In this document: one piece after another, positions 8,067 to 16,478 of the stretch
Layout of the letters: every line of letters begins with the position of its first letter
How positions within the stretch are numbered: position 1 is the first letter of the stretch
DNA from: Clostridiales bacterium
GTDB lineage: Bacteria; Bacillota; Clostridia; Saccharofermentanales; Saccharofermentanaceae
Direction: 5' to 3'
Length of the DNA: 55,939 bases
Assembly (NCBI GenBank): GCA_017940895.1
Contig: JAGAXM010000023.1
Location: forward strand, 1 to 55,939
Position numbers and translations under genes: made by a program
The notes under the pieces: generated by a model
Databases searched by the model: none
The model's input: only the letters and a program-made list of their open reading frames with translations
What the model was told of the DNA's origin: nothing

Positions 8067-8453
8067 ATGAACAAGACAGTTAAGATTATTCTTACGGTTG
8101 TAACAGCAGGCGTTGTGATCTTCGGCGGGCTGATGGTCTACGGAGCCTGGGATTATGTTCACAGGTGCGTGCATATCGATGTCAAAGAGGAAGTAAGTTT
8201 CATAGACGAAGGACAGTCGTATGCGATAGAAGATCTGTTTAATGTCTACCGCGCTGACGAGACTTGTGAATACAGTCTTGATGTTACGTGGATGGACGGC
8301 AGCACGGAAGGGATAGAGGTTGCCCAAGATAACAGAAGTTTTACTGTAGTCGACGGCACGGGCGCGCTCTGCATATATGTGAGTGCGTGTAATTCAGACT
8401 CGCCCGAAGGAACGGGAGAGAGCAGAATAGTTGAAGTAGTAAGTGAGGAATAA
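8067..8453 (+). CDS. Membrane-anchored small protein, paralogue of the upstream lipoprotein
   Basis: 128 residues. One N-terminal membrane segment (about 5-26), then an extracellular beta-rich domain with YAIEDLFNVYRADE and a TWMDGS strand, aligning with the domain of the 7668 gene. AGGAGG precedes the ATG. The gap to the next gene is 2 bases, so they form one operon. Function unknown. Confidence 0.6.
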   Translation: MNKTVKIILTVVTAGVVIFGGLMVYGAWDYVHRCVHIDVKEEVSFIDEGQSYAIEDLFNVYRADETCEYSLDVTWMDGSTEGIEVAQDNRSFTVVDGTGALCIYVSACNSDSPEGTGESRIVEVVSEE

Positions 8454-8455
8454 TA

Positions 8456-9562
8456 ATGAACGGTTATGGTTTGGAAATGATATTAGGCTATTTTATTATG
8501 GCTTTCATTGTGATCCTTATTCCCGGCGGATGTACTGTGTGGAATATCATCAACTGCGTCAAGGGAAACAGGAAAAGCAGGCTGATAGCAAGTACGATAT
8601 CTGTCTTTGTCGGCGGGTTCTTTTATCTCATTTTGCTGGCTTTCTTTGATCCCGCAGGCGACTGGTATGAGGCGGTTTATCCTGACCAGACGCATTACAT
8701 GATCTCATCGGAATACAGTGCTTTCATTATTCTGCCGGCCATGATGGGCTTCCTCGGATTGTTGATCCTGCTGTACAGCAGACCCGAACATACGGCGCCG
8801 CTCGTGTCGGTGTTCTCGATCGCGTCTGTGATACTTCTTAATGTGATAAGTGTTGTATTTGCGATTCAGCTGTCGGCTAATTCGATCACGTATCTTCAGG
8901 TCTGTTTCTATATTTATCACTTCAATATCCTGCTAATATCTGTTGATGTGATCAGGACTCATATGAAGGCTCAGGCTGCGTATTTGGGCTCTCGTAAAGA
9001 GGACTTCGAGGACCGTAAGAATCTTATGTGGCTTTATATGAAAGTCACCAGGATGTCGCAGTATGCATTCCCTGTGTTTATGGCTCTGTTCGTGATCGTC
9101 GCGTTCTTTGAGATCTTCGCGGTCCTTGCGGGACAGGGGATAGATGCTCCGGTTAAGGCTTTTACCGACACTGCAGACTGGACGTTCTCGCAGCAGACTC
9201 CGCCTCCGCCGCTCGAATATGACGGTCATTATCTCTGCACTGTCGCGGCAGGCGGTCACAAGAGGGTTGTTAAGCCTATAAGGTTCGGCAGACGCCGCGG
9301 CGCGATTATTGTCGTTAACCGTCAGCTGTGCATAGCCAATGCTTTCGAGGAGTCGATCGCAGAGAGGTTCCCCAGGTTCCATAAGTGGATCCGCCATGTC
9401 TACGACACATACGGCTATCCTCTGTCTAATGTCATTACGACACAGGGCAGGGCTGACTTCGTGTACTTTGTTATGAAGCCGCTGGAGTGGGTGTTCCTGC
9501 TGTACCTCTATCTTACGGATACGCGCCCCGAGGCGAGGATAAACAGGCAGTATAAGCTGTAA
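8456..9562 (+). CDS. Multi-pass membrane protein (DUF6688-like)
   Basis: 368 residues. Six or seven predicted membrane segments fill residues 1-240. A soluble C-terminal part follows, with HYLCTVAAGGHKRVVKP, RRGAIIVVNRQLCIANAFEE and MKPLEWVFLLYLYL, ending PEARINRQYKL. From memory this tail is the hallmark of the uncharacterised DUF6688 family. It sits 2 bases after the paralogous Ig-like gene, so the three genes 7668-9562 are probably one unit. Function unknown. Confidence 0.6.
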   Translation: MNGYGLEMILGYFIMAFIVILIPGGCTVWNIINCVKGNRKSRLIASTISVFVGGFFYLILLAFFDPAGDWYEAVYPDQTHYMISSEYSAFIILPAMMGFLGLLILLYSRPEHTAPLVSVFSIASVILLNVISVVFAIQLSANSITYLQVCFYIYHFNILLISVDVIRTHMKAQAAYLGSRKEDFEDRKNLMWLYMKVTRMSQYAFPVFMALFVIVAFFEIFAVLAGQGIDAPVKAFTDTADWTFSQQTPPPPLEYDGHYLCTVAAGGHKRVVKPIRFGRRRGAIIVVNRQLCIANAFEESIAERFPRFHKWIRHVYDTYGYPLSNVITTQGRADFVYFVMKPLEWVFLLYLYLTDTRPEARINRQYKL

Positions 9563-9669
9563 GAAATTGCAACTTGTACATCCGAAAGTGCTGCTTGTGC
9601 AGATTCGGCTTCTTGGAGGTCCGGGGTTTGTTATGGTAATGCCATCAAAAGCAAAGAGGTATTATCAAA

Positions 9670-10380
9670 ATGACAAAGACAAAAAGACGTTCTCTTACTC
9701 CCGAACAAAAGAAGCTTGATGTGAACCTGTGGATCATCGTACTTATCACCGCGGCAGCATATTGCTTCTACGGCGTGTTCGGAAGCCCTGTTATGGCTTT
9801 CTGTAAGGACAGCAGCATTTCGGTTTGGCCCAGACTCTTCGCCGCCGCAGCTATGGAATATGCGGTAGCAGGACTCGGCATCACTGTTGTATGTATCATC
9901 CGCAAGCTGTCTTTCATAAGCTTCGGACTGAAGGCGAAAAATGCAGTCAAGGCAATTGTCGGAACAGTAATCTGCTTCATCCCTTATATCGCTTACATCG
10001 TTCTTTCCGGACAGTTCGAAGGATATGAGCCTTTAAGCATTATGGTTACGCCCGATCTGTATAAGGCAGGGCTCATTACTGCAATCTTAGGTACTCTGGT
10101 CGTCGCGGTAGTATGGGGCTTCTTCGAAGGCTTCAACTATGCGGTGATCGCTGAGTTCATCTCAAGAAGATATCCCGTGAAGAGCAGGTTCTTCGACTGG
10201 GGAGCCCTTGTCTGCACACTGATGGGCATCATGTTCCACCCCATCCATTTCGATACGCTCGGCATGATCGACTTCATAACCACATTCATCGCTCTGTACG
10301 GCATGCTGATGGTTCGTAAGCACACTAAGAATTCATGGGGATGCGTATTTGCATTCCTCTGTATCTGGAATGCGCTCTGA
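9670..10380 (+). CDS. Membrane protein, distant CPBP-like
   Basis: 236 residues with about seven membrane segments after a basic N-terminus. Two places recall the CPBP glutamic protease layout: VVWGFFEGFNYAVIAEF, near where EExxxR should be, and LMGIMFHPIHF, near where the His motif should be. The EExxxR motif itself is missing, so protease activity is doubtful. AAGAGG lies 10 bases before the ATG. Function unknown. Confidence 0.5.
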   Translation: MTKTKRRSLTPEQKKLDVNLWIIVLITAAAYCFYGVFGSPVMAFCKDSSISVWPRLFAAAAMEYAVAGLGITVVCIIRKLSFISFGLKAKNAVKAIVGTVICFIPYIAYIVLSGQFEGYEPLSIMVTPDLYKAGLITAILGTLVVAVVWGFFEGFNYAVIAEFISRRYPVKSRFFDWGALVCTLMGIMFHPIHFDTLGMIDFITTFIALYGMLMVRKHTKNSWGCVFAFLCIWNAL

Positions 10381-10551
10381 GAGTTTATGTGAGATTTAAT
10401 TCATCAGTATGTTAAGGCTGCTTATTACCGCGATCATCCCGAGAAGGACCGCCGTTCGCGGAAATAATACTTAACTTCGGGACGGAGCTTTTTACTGCAG
10501 ACGGCCTTTTTCTGTTAGAATTATAAAAATAATTTTATCGGGGGAGGCTGT

Positions 10552-11043
10552 ATGAGAAGGCTTTTCGCGGGGTTGCTTACGCTTGTTATGGCAGTTACTG
10601 TCTGCGGGTGCTTCGGGTCAGGGTCGGTAAGTTCGAAGCAGCTTACGACGTATTTCGATGATGCTCCTGAGGCAGTCTCAGCGAGATTCTTCGTGTACCC
10701 GGAGGGTTCCGATAAGTATTATATCGAGGAGCTTCCGGAGGACCGTCTTGATGAACTTGTCGATGCACTGGATGCGACGCCGCTTCGCAAGCATGCGGGG
10801 CATACGGATTATTTCTATCGCGATTTTTACGGGATCGAGCTGGAGCTTGAGGACGGAACGTACCTGATATATGACTGCACGTGTTTGTCCCACACAAGGA
10901 ACCCGTTTGATGCGGAAGACAAAAACGATGATACAATAGAAAGAGCGTATCTCGAGGATGCGGACAAGAACTTCTGGGACAGGATGGAGGAGTTCTTCCC
11001 GTCGCTTGAAGAATACGGGTCGGAAGTGGGATACGGCTGGTAA
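10552..11043 (+). CDS. Lipoprotein, hypothetical
   Basis: 163 residues. Basic start, hydrophobic stretch and lipobox VCGC (Cys20) mark a lipoprotein. The mature part is acidic and beta-rich (FFVYPEGSDKYYIEELPED, then YLIYDCTC) with no family recognised. GGGGGAGG lies before the ATG. The next gene starts 22 bases later. The 171-base gap upstream (10381-10551) holds T-rich stretches after GC-rich repeats but no hairpin I can defend as a terminator. Confidence 0.6.
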   Translation: MRRLFAGLLTLVMAVTVCGCFGSGSVSSKQLTTYFDDAPEAVSARFFVYPEGSDKYYIEELPEDRLDELVDALDATPLRKHAGHTDYFYRDFYGIELELEDGTYLIYDCTCLSHTRNPFDAEDKNDDTIERAYLEDADKNFWDRMEEFFPSLEEYGSEVGYGW

Positions 11044-11065
11044 AAGCGAAAAGGAATAAGGGAAA

Positions 11066-11689
11066 ATGGAAAGATCAAAATTCATGTTGTACGCGACCTT
11101 GGTTACGGCGCTTCTGGTCGTCGTTGTCATCGTCATCGCGGTGAAGGGCGTAGGAAGTGTTGTTCCGACGACTCTGGAGGATCAGTGGGAGTACACGCGC
11201 GAGTATACCGATAAGGTAAATGACAGAAATTACGACATCATGTTCTTCAGGACGGTGCCGAACGGTCCGGATAATCTTCGCGCCCGCGAAGTATATACGC
11301 TCGACCCGCAGGGACTGAATGTGCCGGGTTCTTCTTACAGCGGACATATGCTGATTCTTAATGATGTCAGCGGTAATCTGTTCCTGTCAGAAAGCGACCT
11401 TGCTTCGATACATGATCTGCTTGTGAATTACGGCTACACTGTCGTATATCTGGGTACGAATCAGATGCAGCAGCTTGTTGATGCGGATATTATTTCTTCG
11501 CTTCCGCCTGAAGGATGTGCGAGCGTAATAGTCTGGTATGACCACAGCGGTGTGCGCAGCACGCGTAACGGAATTGCCGATGATCCGCAGAAGCTGATGC
11601 CGCTTGTCGAGCAGCAGATAAGACCCGAGCAGGTGCCGGTGTTCACTCTTATCATGGAACTCGGTACGATGGATCTTTACTGGTCTTAA
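11066..11689 (+). CDS. Hypothetical membrane-anchored protein
   Basis: 207 residues. One N-terminal membrane segment (about 6-29), the rest extracytoplasmic. Contains a possible Rossmann-like core (TVVYLGTNQMQQLVDADI, CASVIVWYDHSG) but no catalytic motif I can name. It follows the lipoprotein gene closely and is probably in the same operon. Function unknown. Confidence 0.55.
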   Translation: MERSKFMLYATLVTALLVVVVIVIAVKGVGSVVPTTLEDQWEYTREYTDKVNDRNYDIMFFRTVPNGPDNLRAREVYTLDPQGLNVPGSSYSGHMLILNDVSGNLFLSESDLASIHDLLVNYGYTVVYLGTNQMQQLVDADIISSLPPEGCASVIVWYDHSGVRSTRNGIADDPQKLMPLVEQQIRPEQVPVFTLIMELGTMDLYWS

Positions 11690-11738
11690 ATTCTGTCATG
11701 TATTGGTAATACGAATTAATCTTCCGGTAAAAGTAAGA

Positions 11739-11786
11739 CCCCCTCGATTCGCTATAATTAAAGTAGCTTGCAGCGAATCCGGGGGG
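11739..11786 (+). promoter_or_regulatory. Long inverted repeat around the -10 and ribosome binding site of the TPM lipoprotein
   Basis: Arm one, CCCCCTCGATTCGCT (11739-11753), and arm two, AGCGAATCCGGGGGG start (11772-11786), pair over 15 positions with two mismatches around an 18-base loop. TATAAT (11753-11758) lies at the edge of arm one, and the G-run of arm two is the likely ribosome binding site for ATG 11794. It may be an operator over the promoter, or an RNA hairpin that hides the ribosome site in transcripts coming from upstream. Confidence 0.5.
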
Positions 11787-11793
11787 ATTTATT

Positions 11794-12567
11794 ATGAAGA
11801 ATTTACGTATCATGTCAATATTGCTGGCAGCTGCGATGGTAACTTCCGTTGCTGCCGGCTGTAAGAAAGAAGAATCAGAGGAGCCGCTCGTTATCTATTA
11901 CAGCGGAGAGCAGCAGGAAGGTGCTGTAGTTACACTTCAAACCGGTGAGACTGGAAGCTCGGCTGCAGCTCAGACCGAGCCGCTCGCTCCGATCATAGCC
12001 GACCGTACACAGACAACAGAGACCTCTGCTTTGCCTTCTTTGGAGTCACAGGAGTCCGAGACTTCCCAGACTGATCCTGCTTCGGAGGAGACTGCCGCAA
12101 CCACTACCGCAGCGGCTGCCGAGACTCAGCAGGGCGGAGATCAGGGCGCTGCAGCTGCTTCTGCCGATGTTCCCGTTATCTCGGGCGGGTCGCATATCTA
12201 CGATAATGCAGGTGTAATTGCTGATGAGGGTTCTGTTAATTCGGCGATGACTTCGTTCGAGAGCAGCACGGGTGTAAGCCCGGCTATCTTTACTATAAAC
12301 AATCAGCTTTCCGGCGATGACTTCAGACAGTATGCGCGTGACCTGTATTCGACCAACTTCAGTGATCAGGATCACGTAGTGGTTGTATATCAGCTGACTC
12401 CTCAGGGAACATGGTCCTGGACTTGCGTATTCGGAAGTAATACAGGCACAGTATTTGATCAGGATACGATCAATACTTTCCAGTCCGATCTGACCAACGC
12501 TTTCTCGAGCAGCAACGTAGATACAGCTCTGGTTACAACGTTCAATAACGCTCAGCCCTCGAACTGA
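11794..12567 (+). CDS. Lipoprotein with low-complexity linker and TPM-like domain
   Basis: 257 residues. Lipobox VAAGC (Cys at about 23), then about 110 residues rich in Thr, Ser, Glu and Ala (a wall-spanning linker), then a domain from about 130: IYDNAGVIADEGSVNSAMTS, FESSTGVSPAIFTI, DQDHVVVVYQ. This follows the TPM (YgcG/Psb32/MOLO-1) pattern of a short Asp-x-AGVI start and a TGV strand. TPM domains are found in membrane-associated proteins of unclear role. The 3' end overlaps the convergent nuclease-like gene by 16 bases. Confidence 0.65.
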   Translation: MKNLRIMSILLAAAMVTSVAAGCKKEESEEPLVIYYSGEQQEGAVVTLQTGETGSSAAAQTEPLAPIIADRTQTTETSALPSLESQESETSQTDPASEETAATTTAAAAETQQGGDQGAAAASADVPVISGGSHIYDNAGVIADEGSVNSAMTSFESSTGVSPAIFTINNQLSGDDFRQYARDLYSTNFSDQDHVVVVYQLTPQGTWSWTCVFGSNTGTVFDQDTINTFQSDLTNAFSSSNVDTALVTTFNNAQPSN

Positions 12568-13406
12568 TCATCGTAGTATTCGTCCCAGATTCCAGGATTT
12601 TCGGTTTGAAAGCCGTTTTTTATGGAATGGTTGTATGGAATTTCTGACGTTCCTTCGATTATCCGAGTCGCGATCTTCTCAATAGCCATGTCTATCTCGA
12701 ACTTGAGAAGGTCGCTGTCGAAGCTGTGGCTGTTTTTGGTGCGGTAAATGATTACGTCATCAAAGAGATTAAATCCTGCCTGATAATACTTGTATTCTCG
12801 GTTTATGGACTCTTTACGGTATTCGGGATCTCCCATCTTTCCGTCTGTCTCGAGCATGAGTGCGCATTGGATAAAGGGAACGTGAAAAGTTACGTCCGGG
12901 TAGAATCTCTTACCGTTTATGTTGACATAAACTTCAGTCTTCCATTCGAATCCCATTTTTTCTATCTCTTTGACAGCAAGCAATTCATTCTTTGATCTCA
13001 TGATCTGTCCGTTATATTCTATCGGATCTTTATTCTCGAATGTATTCTTGTTAGGTCTTGCATTCTTAAAGAACTCCGGCGTTAATCCGCTAAGCAGATT
13101 CTGATCCAGAGGAAACTTTATAATCGTCGGAGAACCCGCATAATAGGTCTTCCACTCGTTCATGAGTTTATCGTACTCTGCTTTAGCGTTTTGATATTGC
13201 GAGATTAGTTTCAGATACTTGGCGCCTTTTTTGCTGTCAGTGTAGAGGCGGCGTTCCTTTTTGGAACTGATATCAGGTCTTTCCGGATCGCGTGAAATGA
13301 AAACAACTTGACGTTGACTGTATGTGCCTACTCTGCCTTTAGGAAGTGTTTGGAGCAGATACTTAGCATAAGATATCTTAAGTTGTAGTGTGTTCCTCAG
13401 AGTCAT
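12552..13406 (-). CDS. PD-(D/E)XK nuclease-like protein
   Basis: 284 residues from ATG 13404-13406; a TTG at 13457 is in frame but lies in the iteron region. After a Lys-rich helical N-terminal half comes a nuclease-like core: MRSKNELLAVKEIEKMGFEW (RSKxE helix), KRFYPDVTFHVPF (Asp after YP), CALMLETDGKMGDPEYRKES (Glu/Asp strand then G-x-M-x-DPEY). This order, RSK(S/N)E, PD, ExD and DPEY, is that of a PD-(D/E)XK-type family common in gut Clostridia. The gene is bracketed by two copies of a 39-bp repeat, one inside its 3' coding end. It may be a mobile or repair nuclease; no partner methylase is present. Confidence 0.55.
   Translation of the reverse strand: MTLRNTLQLKISYAKYLLQTLPKGRVGTYSQRQVVFISRDPERPDISSKKERRLYTDSKKGAKYLKLISQYQNAKAEYDKLMNEWKTYYAGSPTIIKFPLDQNLLSGLTPEFFKNARPNKNTFENKDPIEYNGQIMRSKNELLAVKEIEKMGFEWKTEVYVNINGKRFYPDVTFHVPFIQCALMLETDGKMGDPEYRKESINREYKYYQAGFNLFDDVIIYRTKNSHSFDSDLLKFEIDMAIEKIATRIIEGTSEIPYNHSIKNGFQTENPGIWDEYYDDQFEG
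12589..12627. repeat. 39-bp flanking repeat, copy A
   Basis: Starts ATTCCAGGATTTT; 33 of 39 bases match copy B at 13493-13531 in the same orientation. This copy lies in the 3' coding end of the nuclease-like gene (residues SIKNGFQTENPGI). Each copy also runs on into a TGGAAT that mirrors its own ATTCCA start. Confidence 0.65.
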
Positions 13407-13440
13407 ATTACGAGTGTAGCAGGGGAAGAGCCCCGATTTT

Positions 13441-13480
13441 TCGACAATTATCGACAATTTTCGACAAAAAACGACAAAGC
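13441..13480. repeat. Four tandem 10-bp iterons
   Basis: Four direct repeats with exact 10-base period: TCGACAATTA, TCGACAATTT, TCGACAAAAA, ACGACAAAGC. The core is (T/A)CGACAA. One copy per DNA helical turn, just upstream of the nuclease-like gene, fits a protein-binding array. Confidence 0.65.
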
Positions 13481-13492
13481 TCTGGAGTAGAA

Positions 13493-13531
13493 ATTCCAGG
13501 ATTTTTGCTTTGAAAACGAGTTTTTATGGAA
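13493..13531. repeat. 39-bp flanking repeat, copy B
   Basis: Second copy of the repeat at 12589-12627, 904 bases away. Read on the minus strand it encodes SIKTRFQSKNPGI, close to the C-terminal SIKNGFQTENPGI of the nuclease-like protein, so it may be the relic 3' end of a second gene copy. Confidence 0.6.
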
Positions 13532-13649
13532 CGCTTTCTGGAATATTTACTTCTAGTAGTGATTAGAGGGCTCGAATCCTGTGCAAAATCACAATTCCAT
13601 TAATATACACGAGTGTTAAAATACACTCTGTTTTGAAAGGAATGTGATT

Positions 13650-15296
13650 ATGGCTAAGAAGAAGAGACCGTTTTTCTCGCATTACGCGAAGATATTCAGA
13701 AATGAGTTCAAAGGATATAACAGCAAGTTCTTTATCAACGACCTGACTGCAGGTATCACTGTAGGTGCGGTGGCGCTCCCTCTCGCGTTGGCATTCGGTG
13801 CGGCGAGTGTAGATCAGGATCATCTTGCTGTCGGAATCGCGGGCGGTCTTATCACTGCTATTATCGCGGGCTTGATCTCCGGACTTCTCGGAGGCGGTTC
13901 GTTCCAGATCTCCGGTCCTACGGGAGCCATGGCGGTCATCCTCGGCACTATAGTCTCAGGTGAGTACGGTCTCCAGGGCATGTTCATGGCGACATTCATC
14001 TCGGGTATCGTGCTCCTGGTAGCAGGACTTTTAAGATTCGGTCGATTCGTTCAGTTTATCCCCAAGCCGGTAGTCACGGGCTTCACCTCGGGTATCGCTC
14101 TCGTTATCGCGATCGGTCAGCTCGGCAACGCATTCGGTGTTAATGCGGCAGGCGAGGGCACGATCGGCAAGGTCATGACATTCATAAGCAATATCAAAGA
14201 TACGAGCCTGCCGACACTCGGTGTTGCTGCACTCGTAGTAGTTATCATGGCTCTCTACCCCAAGAAGCTCAGCAAGTACGTTCCTGCTTCACTCGTAGCC
14301 ATCATCATCGCTACGGCAGTTGTAAAGATCACAAACCTCGACGTTAAGACGATCGGTTCCATCCCGAGTTCACTTATCAACTCCGAGGTTCTTAATATCA
14401 CGGCAGTAGACATCCCGATGCTCAGCTCCATCGCCAAGTATTCGATCACCATCGCGCTCCTCGGCATGATCGAGAGCCTTCTGTGCGGTACTGCAGCGGC
14501 TTCCATGAAGAAGGAGAAGTTCGACTCCAATGTCGAGCTCATCGCTCAGGGTATCGCTAACATGGCAGTTCCTTTCGCAGGCGGCGTGCCTTCTACGGCT
14601 GCTATCGCCAGAACTTCCGTTGCCATCAAGAGCGGCTGCAGAACAAGACTTACATCCGTGTTCCAGTCGATCTTCCTTATCCTTTGCATGTTTGTACTCG
14701 CTCCTCTTATCGGCATGGTACCATACTCCGCTCTCGCAGGCGTACTCTTCATGACCGCATACAAGATGAACGACATCAAGACGATCAAGGGATACTTCAC
14801 ACACGGACTCAAGGATGCGATCGCTCTGTGCTTCGTCACAATGGCGGCTACAGTCGTGCTCGACCTGACATATGCGATCGTAATCGGCGTCGCGCTCTCC
14901 ATGATCATCACGATCAGCAAGCTCGCCGACATCAACGTTAACATAGAGGAAGAGACTCTCATCGAGGATAAGGATGCAGCCATCGTTTACAGCGTTGGAG
15001 CATACTTCTTCGCCAACGGCAAGCAGCTTAAGAAAGCCATCGAAAAGTGTGAGAAGCACTACGAGACTTACATTCTCTCCTTCAGAGGCGTTGTCTTCGT
15101 AGACATTTCAGCAGAGACGGAATTCCTTGAAGCAATCGAATATATTAAGAGTCTCGGCTCCGACTTCTGCTTCGTAGGCTTAAACAGCGACATCAACAGC
15201 GCTCTCGAGAAGATCGGCTTCCAGGAGACTGTCGGTCGCGAGCACTTCTATCCCAACCTCGAGGACTGCGTAGCAGCAAAGAGAAATAGGTCTTAA
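13650..15296 (+). CDS. SulP family anion transporter with STAS domain
   Basis: 548 residues from ATG 13650 (GAAAGG at 13635-13640). About 11-14 membrane segments, with the SulP features DLTAGITVGAVALPLALAFG near the start and QISGPTGAMAVI around residue 90. A C-terminal STAS domain (about 445-548) includes SFRGVVFVDISAETEFLEAI. SulP proteins carry sulfate, bicarbonate or other anions, in symport or exchange, across the cell membrane; the ion here is not known. No carbonic anhydrase neighbour is present. The gene ends convergently, overlapping the next by 4 bases. Confidence 0.9.
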   Translation: MAKKKRPFFSHYAKIFRNEFKGYNSKFFINDLTAGITVGAVALPLALAFGAASVDQDHLAVGIAGGLITAIIAGLISGLLGGGSFQISGPTGAMAVILGTIVSGEYGLQGMFMATFISGIVLLVAGLLRFGRFVQFIPKPVVTGFTSGIALVIAIGQLGNAFGVNAAGEGTIGKVMTFISNIKDTSLPTLGVAALVVVIMALYPKKLSKYVPASLVAIIIATAVVKITNLDVKTIGSIPSSLINSEVLNITAVDIPMLSSIAKYSITIALLGMIESLLCGTAAASMKKEKFDSNVELIAQGIANMAVPFAGGVPSTAAIARTSVAIKSGCRTRLTSVFQSIFLILCMFVLAPLIGMVPYSALAGVLFMTAYKMNDIKTIKGYFTHGLKDAIALCFVTMAATVVLDLTYAIVIGVALSMIITISKLADINVNIEEETLIEDKDAAIVYSVGAYFFANGKQLKKAIEKCEKHYETYILSFRGVVFVDISAETEFLEAIEYIKSLGSDFCFVGLNSDINSALEKIGFQETVGREHFYPNLEDCVAAKRNRS

Positions 15297-15946
15297 CCGC
15301 CCATTATCCCTTTGTCGCCGAGAGTTACGACTATCATCGCGATCTCGCCGATAATCATTATCACGCATATGGCAGCGGCAAAGAAGAATATTCTCTTGTT
15401 GTTTCTCTCGCTCCACATAAACTCGGAAGGGTCTTCCGGATCGATATTGATCGTGACGGTGGAATCTATTGCAGGAATTTTTGTTTTATTCGCGTAGTTT
15501 CCGTCATATGCAAGATATTCGCGTCCGTTATAGGTGTACTTAAATACAGGTGTTCTGGTAGTGTGATGGTCGGATATTGTGATGCTGTGACCTACACATA
15601 GAGCGTTGACTTCAGATGTCATAAGACGGGGTCTGACGATCAGCCTGTTATAAGCTATGATCAAAGCTGTTACAGTGAAGCCAAAGAACAATGAGATGAA
15701 GCCTACGATAAAGGACGCAAGTCCCACTTTGGTTACCAGGTAAGTGATACCGCCCGCGGCAAGTCCCAATAAGGCTGATATGCCAAGACCGATTCCCAAA
15801 GTCTTCGAATCCTTGCCTGATGGCGGATATACGATCTCGCTTTTAAGTCTTATCTGGTCCTGAAGCATGTTAATCAACGTCATAAGGTCAGGTTTGTGCG
15901 GTGCATCCCAGAAAACCTGGCCTCTGTATCTTGGATCATAAATCAT
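15293..15946 (-). CDS. Membrane protein, DUF3592-like
   Basis: 217 residues from ATG 15946, preceded on this strand by AAGGAGGG (about 15957-15963). Cytosolic start (MIYDPRYRGQVFWDAPHKPD), two membrane segments in the middle, a beta-rich loop TPVFKYTYNGREYLAYDGNY, then a last membrane segment. The loop strand pattern (FKYTYNGREY, then a VTINIDPEDPSEF turn) resembles DUF3592 proteins. A similar domain occurs in the 36011 gene. Function unknown. Confidence 0.55.
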   Translation of the reverse strand: MIYDPRYRGQVFWDAPHKPDLMTLINMLQDQIRLKSEIVYPPSGKDSKTLGIGLGISALLGLAAGGITYLVTKVGLASFIVGFISLFFGFTVTALIIAYNRLIVRPRLMTSEVNALCVGHSITISDHHTTRTPVFKYTYNGREYLAYDGNYANKTKIPAIDSTVTINIDPEDPSEFMWSERNNKRIFFFAAAICVIMIIGEIAMIVVTLGDKGIMGG

Positions 15947-16066
15947 AGTGCTATCCCTCCTTATATCGTGAGTATAGCAAATGTATATTATTAAATGATT
16001 TAAGAATTGGTTAAGGGATAAAAGTAACGTTTTTATGAATACAAACAAATTCTCATTTTTTTATTA

Positions 16067-16072
16067 TATAAT
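16067..16072 (+). promoter_or_regulatory. -10 element for the STAS gene
   Basis: TATAAT at 16067-16072 in an AT-rich stretch, 42 bases before the ATG at 16115; no convincing -35. Confidence 0.45.
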
Positions 16073-16114
16073 TGGTAAGTAATCTAAAAACCTAACAAAG
16101 GGGAGATAAATACT

Positions 16115-16411
16115 ATGGAATTTAAGACAACTAAGGAAGACACCAAGCTTACAGTTGCTATCGAGGGTCGTCTTGATACTCTCTCTGCACCTGATCTCGA
16201 GAAGGGTCTTGAGCCTGAACTCGCAGGTATCACAGATCTCGTACTCGACCTTAAGGATCTCGAGTACATCTCATCCGCAGGACTCCGTGTTCTTCTCGGA
16301 CTTGCACAGGTTATGGAGAAGCAGGGTGATATGAAGGTTATCAACCCCGGCGATGCTGTTATGGATGTATTCAGCGTTACAGGCTTCGACGATATCCTTA
16401 ACATCGAGTAA
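16115..16411 (+). CDS. STAS-domain anti-sigma factor antagonist
   Basis: 98 residues, one STAS domain of the SpoIIAA/RsbV type. The phosphorylation site is in LEYISSAGLRVLL (Ser53 or Ser54). In partner switching the unphosphorylated form binds an RsbW-like kinase and frees its target, and a PP2C phosphatase reactivates it. Possible partners are close by: the kinase-like protein at 20013 and the SpoIIE phosphatase at 21461, both on the same strand, plus the ATPase-like tail of the MATE protein at 16479. GGGGAG lies 10 bases before the ATG. A terminator follows. Confidence 0.9.
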   Translation: MEFKTTKEDTKLTVAIEGRLDTLSAPDLEKGLEPELAGITDLVLDLKDLEYISSAGLRVLLGLAQVMEKQGDMKVINPGDAVMDVFSVTGFDDILNIE

Positions 16412-16437
16412 TCTGAAGCTTAACAAGTGAATTTAAG

Positions 16438-16470
16438 ACTGCCTCTGACGTAAGCCGGAGGCAGTTTTAT
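16438..16470 (+). terminator. Rho-independent terminator
   Basis: ACTGCCTC (16438-16445) pairs perfectly with GAGGCAGT (16458-16465) around a 12-base loop, followed by TTTATT. It ends the STAS gene and, read on the other strand, may also end the MATE gene. Confidence 0.8.
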
Positions 16471-16478
16471 TATGCGTT

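Noticed and set aside
10430..10510. Possible terminator ahead of the 10552 lipoprotein
   Set aside because: GC-rich words and a T run are present but the arms do not pair well enough.
12552..13406. Restriction-modification system
   Set aside because: A nuclease-like protein is present, but no DNA methyltransferase gene lies beside it; the 5056 methyltransferase is of the small-molecule type.
14255..15059. Long minus-strand frames inside the SulP gene
   Set aside because: Shadow frames of a well-conserved transporter gene; no ribosome sites and no recognisable domains.
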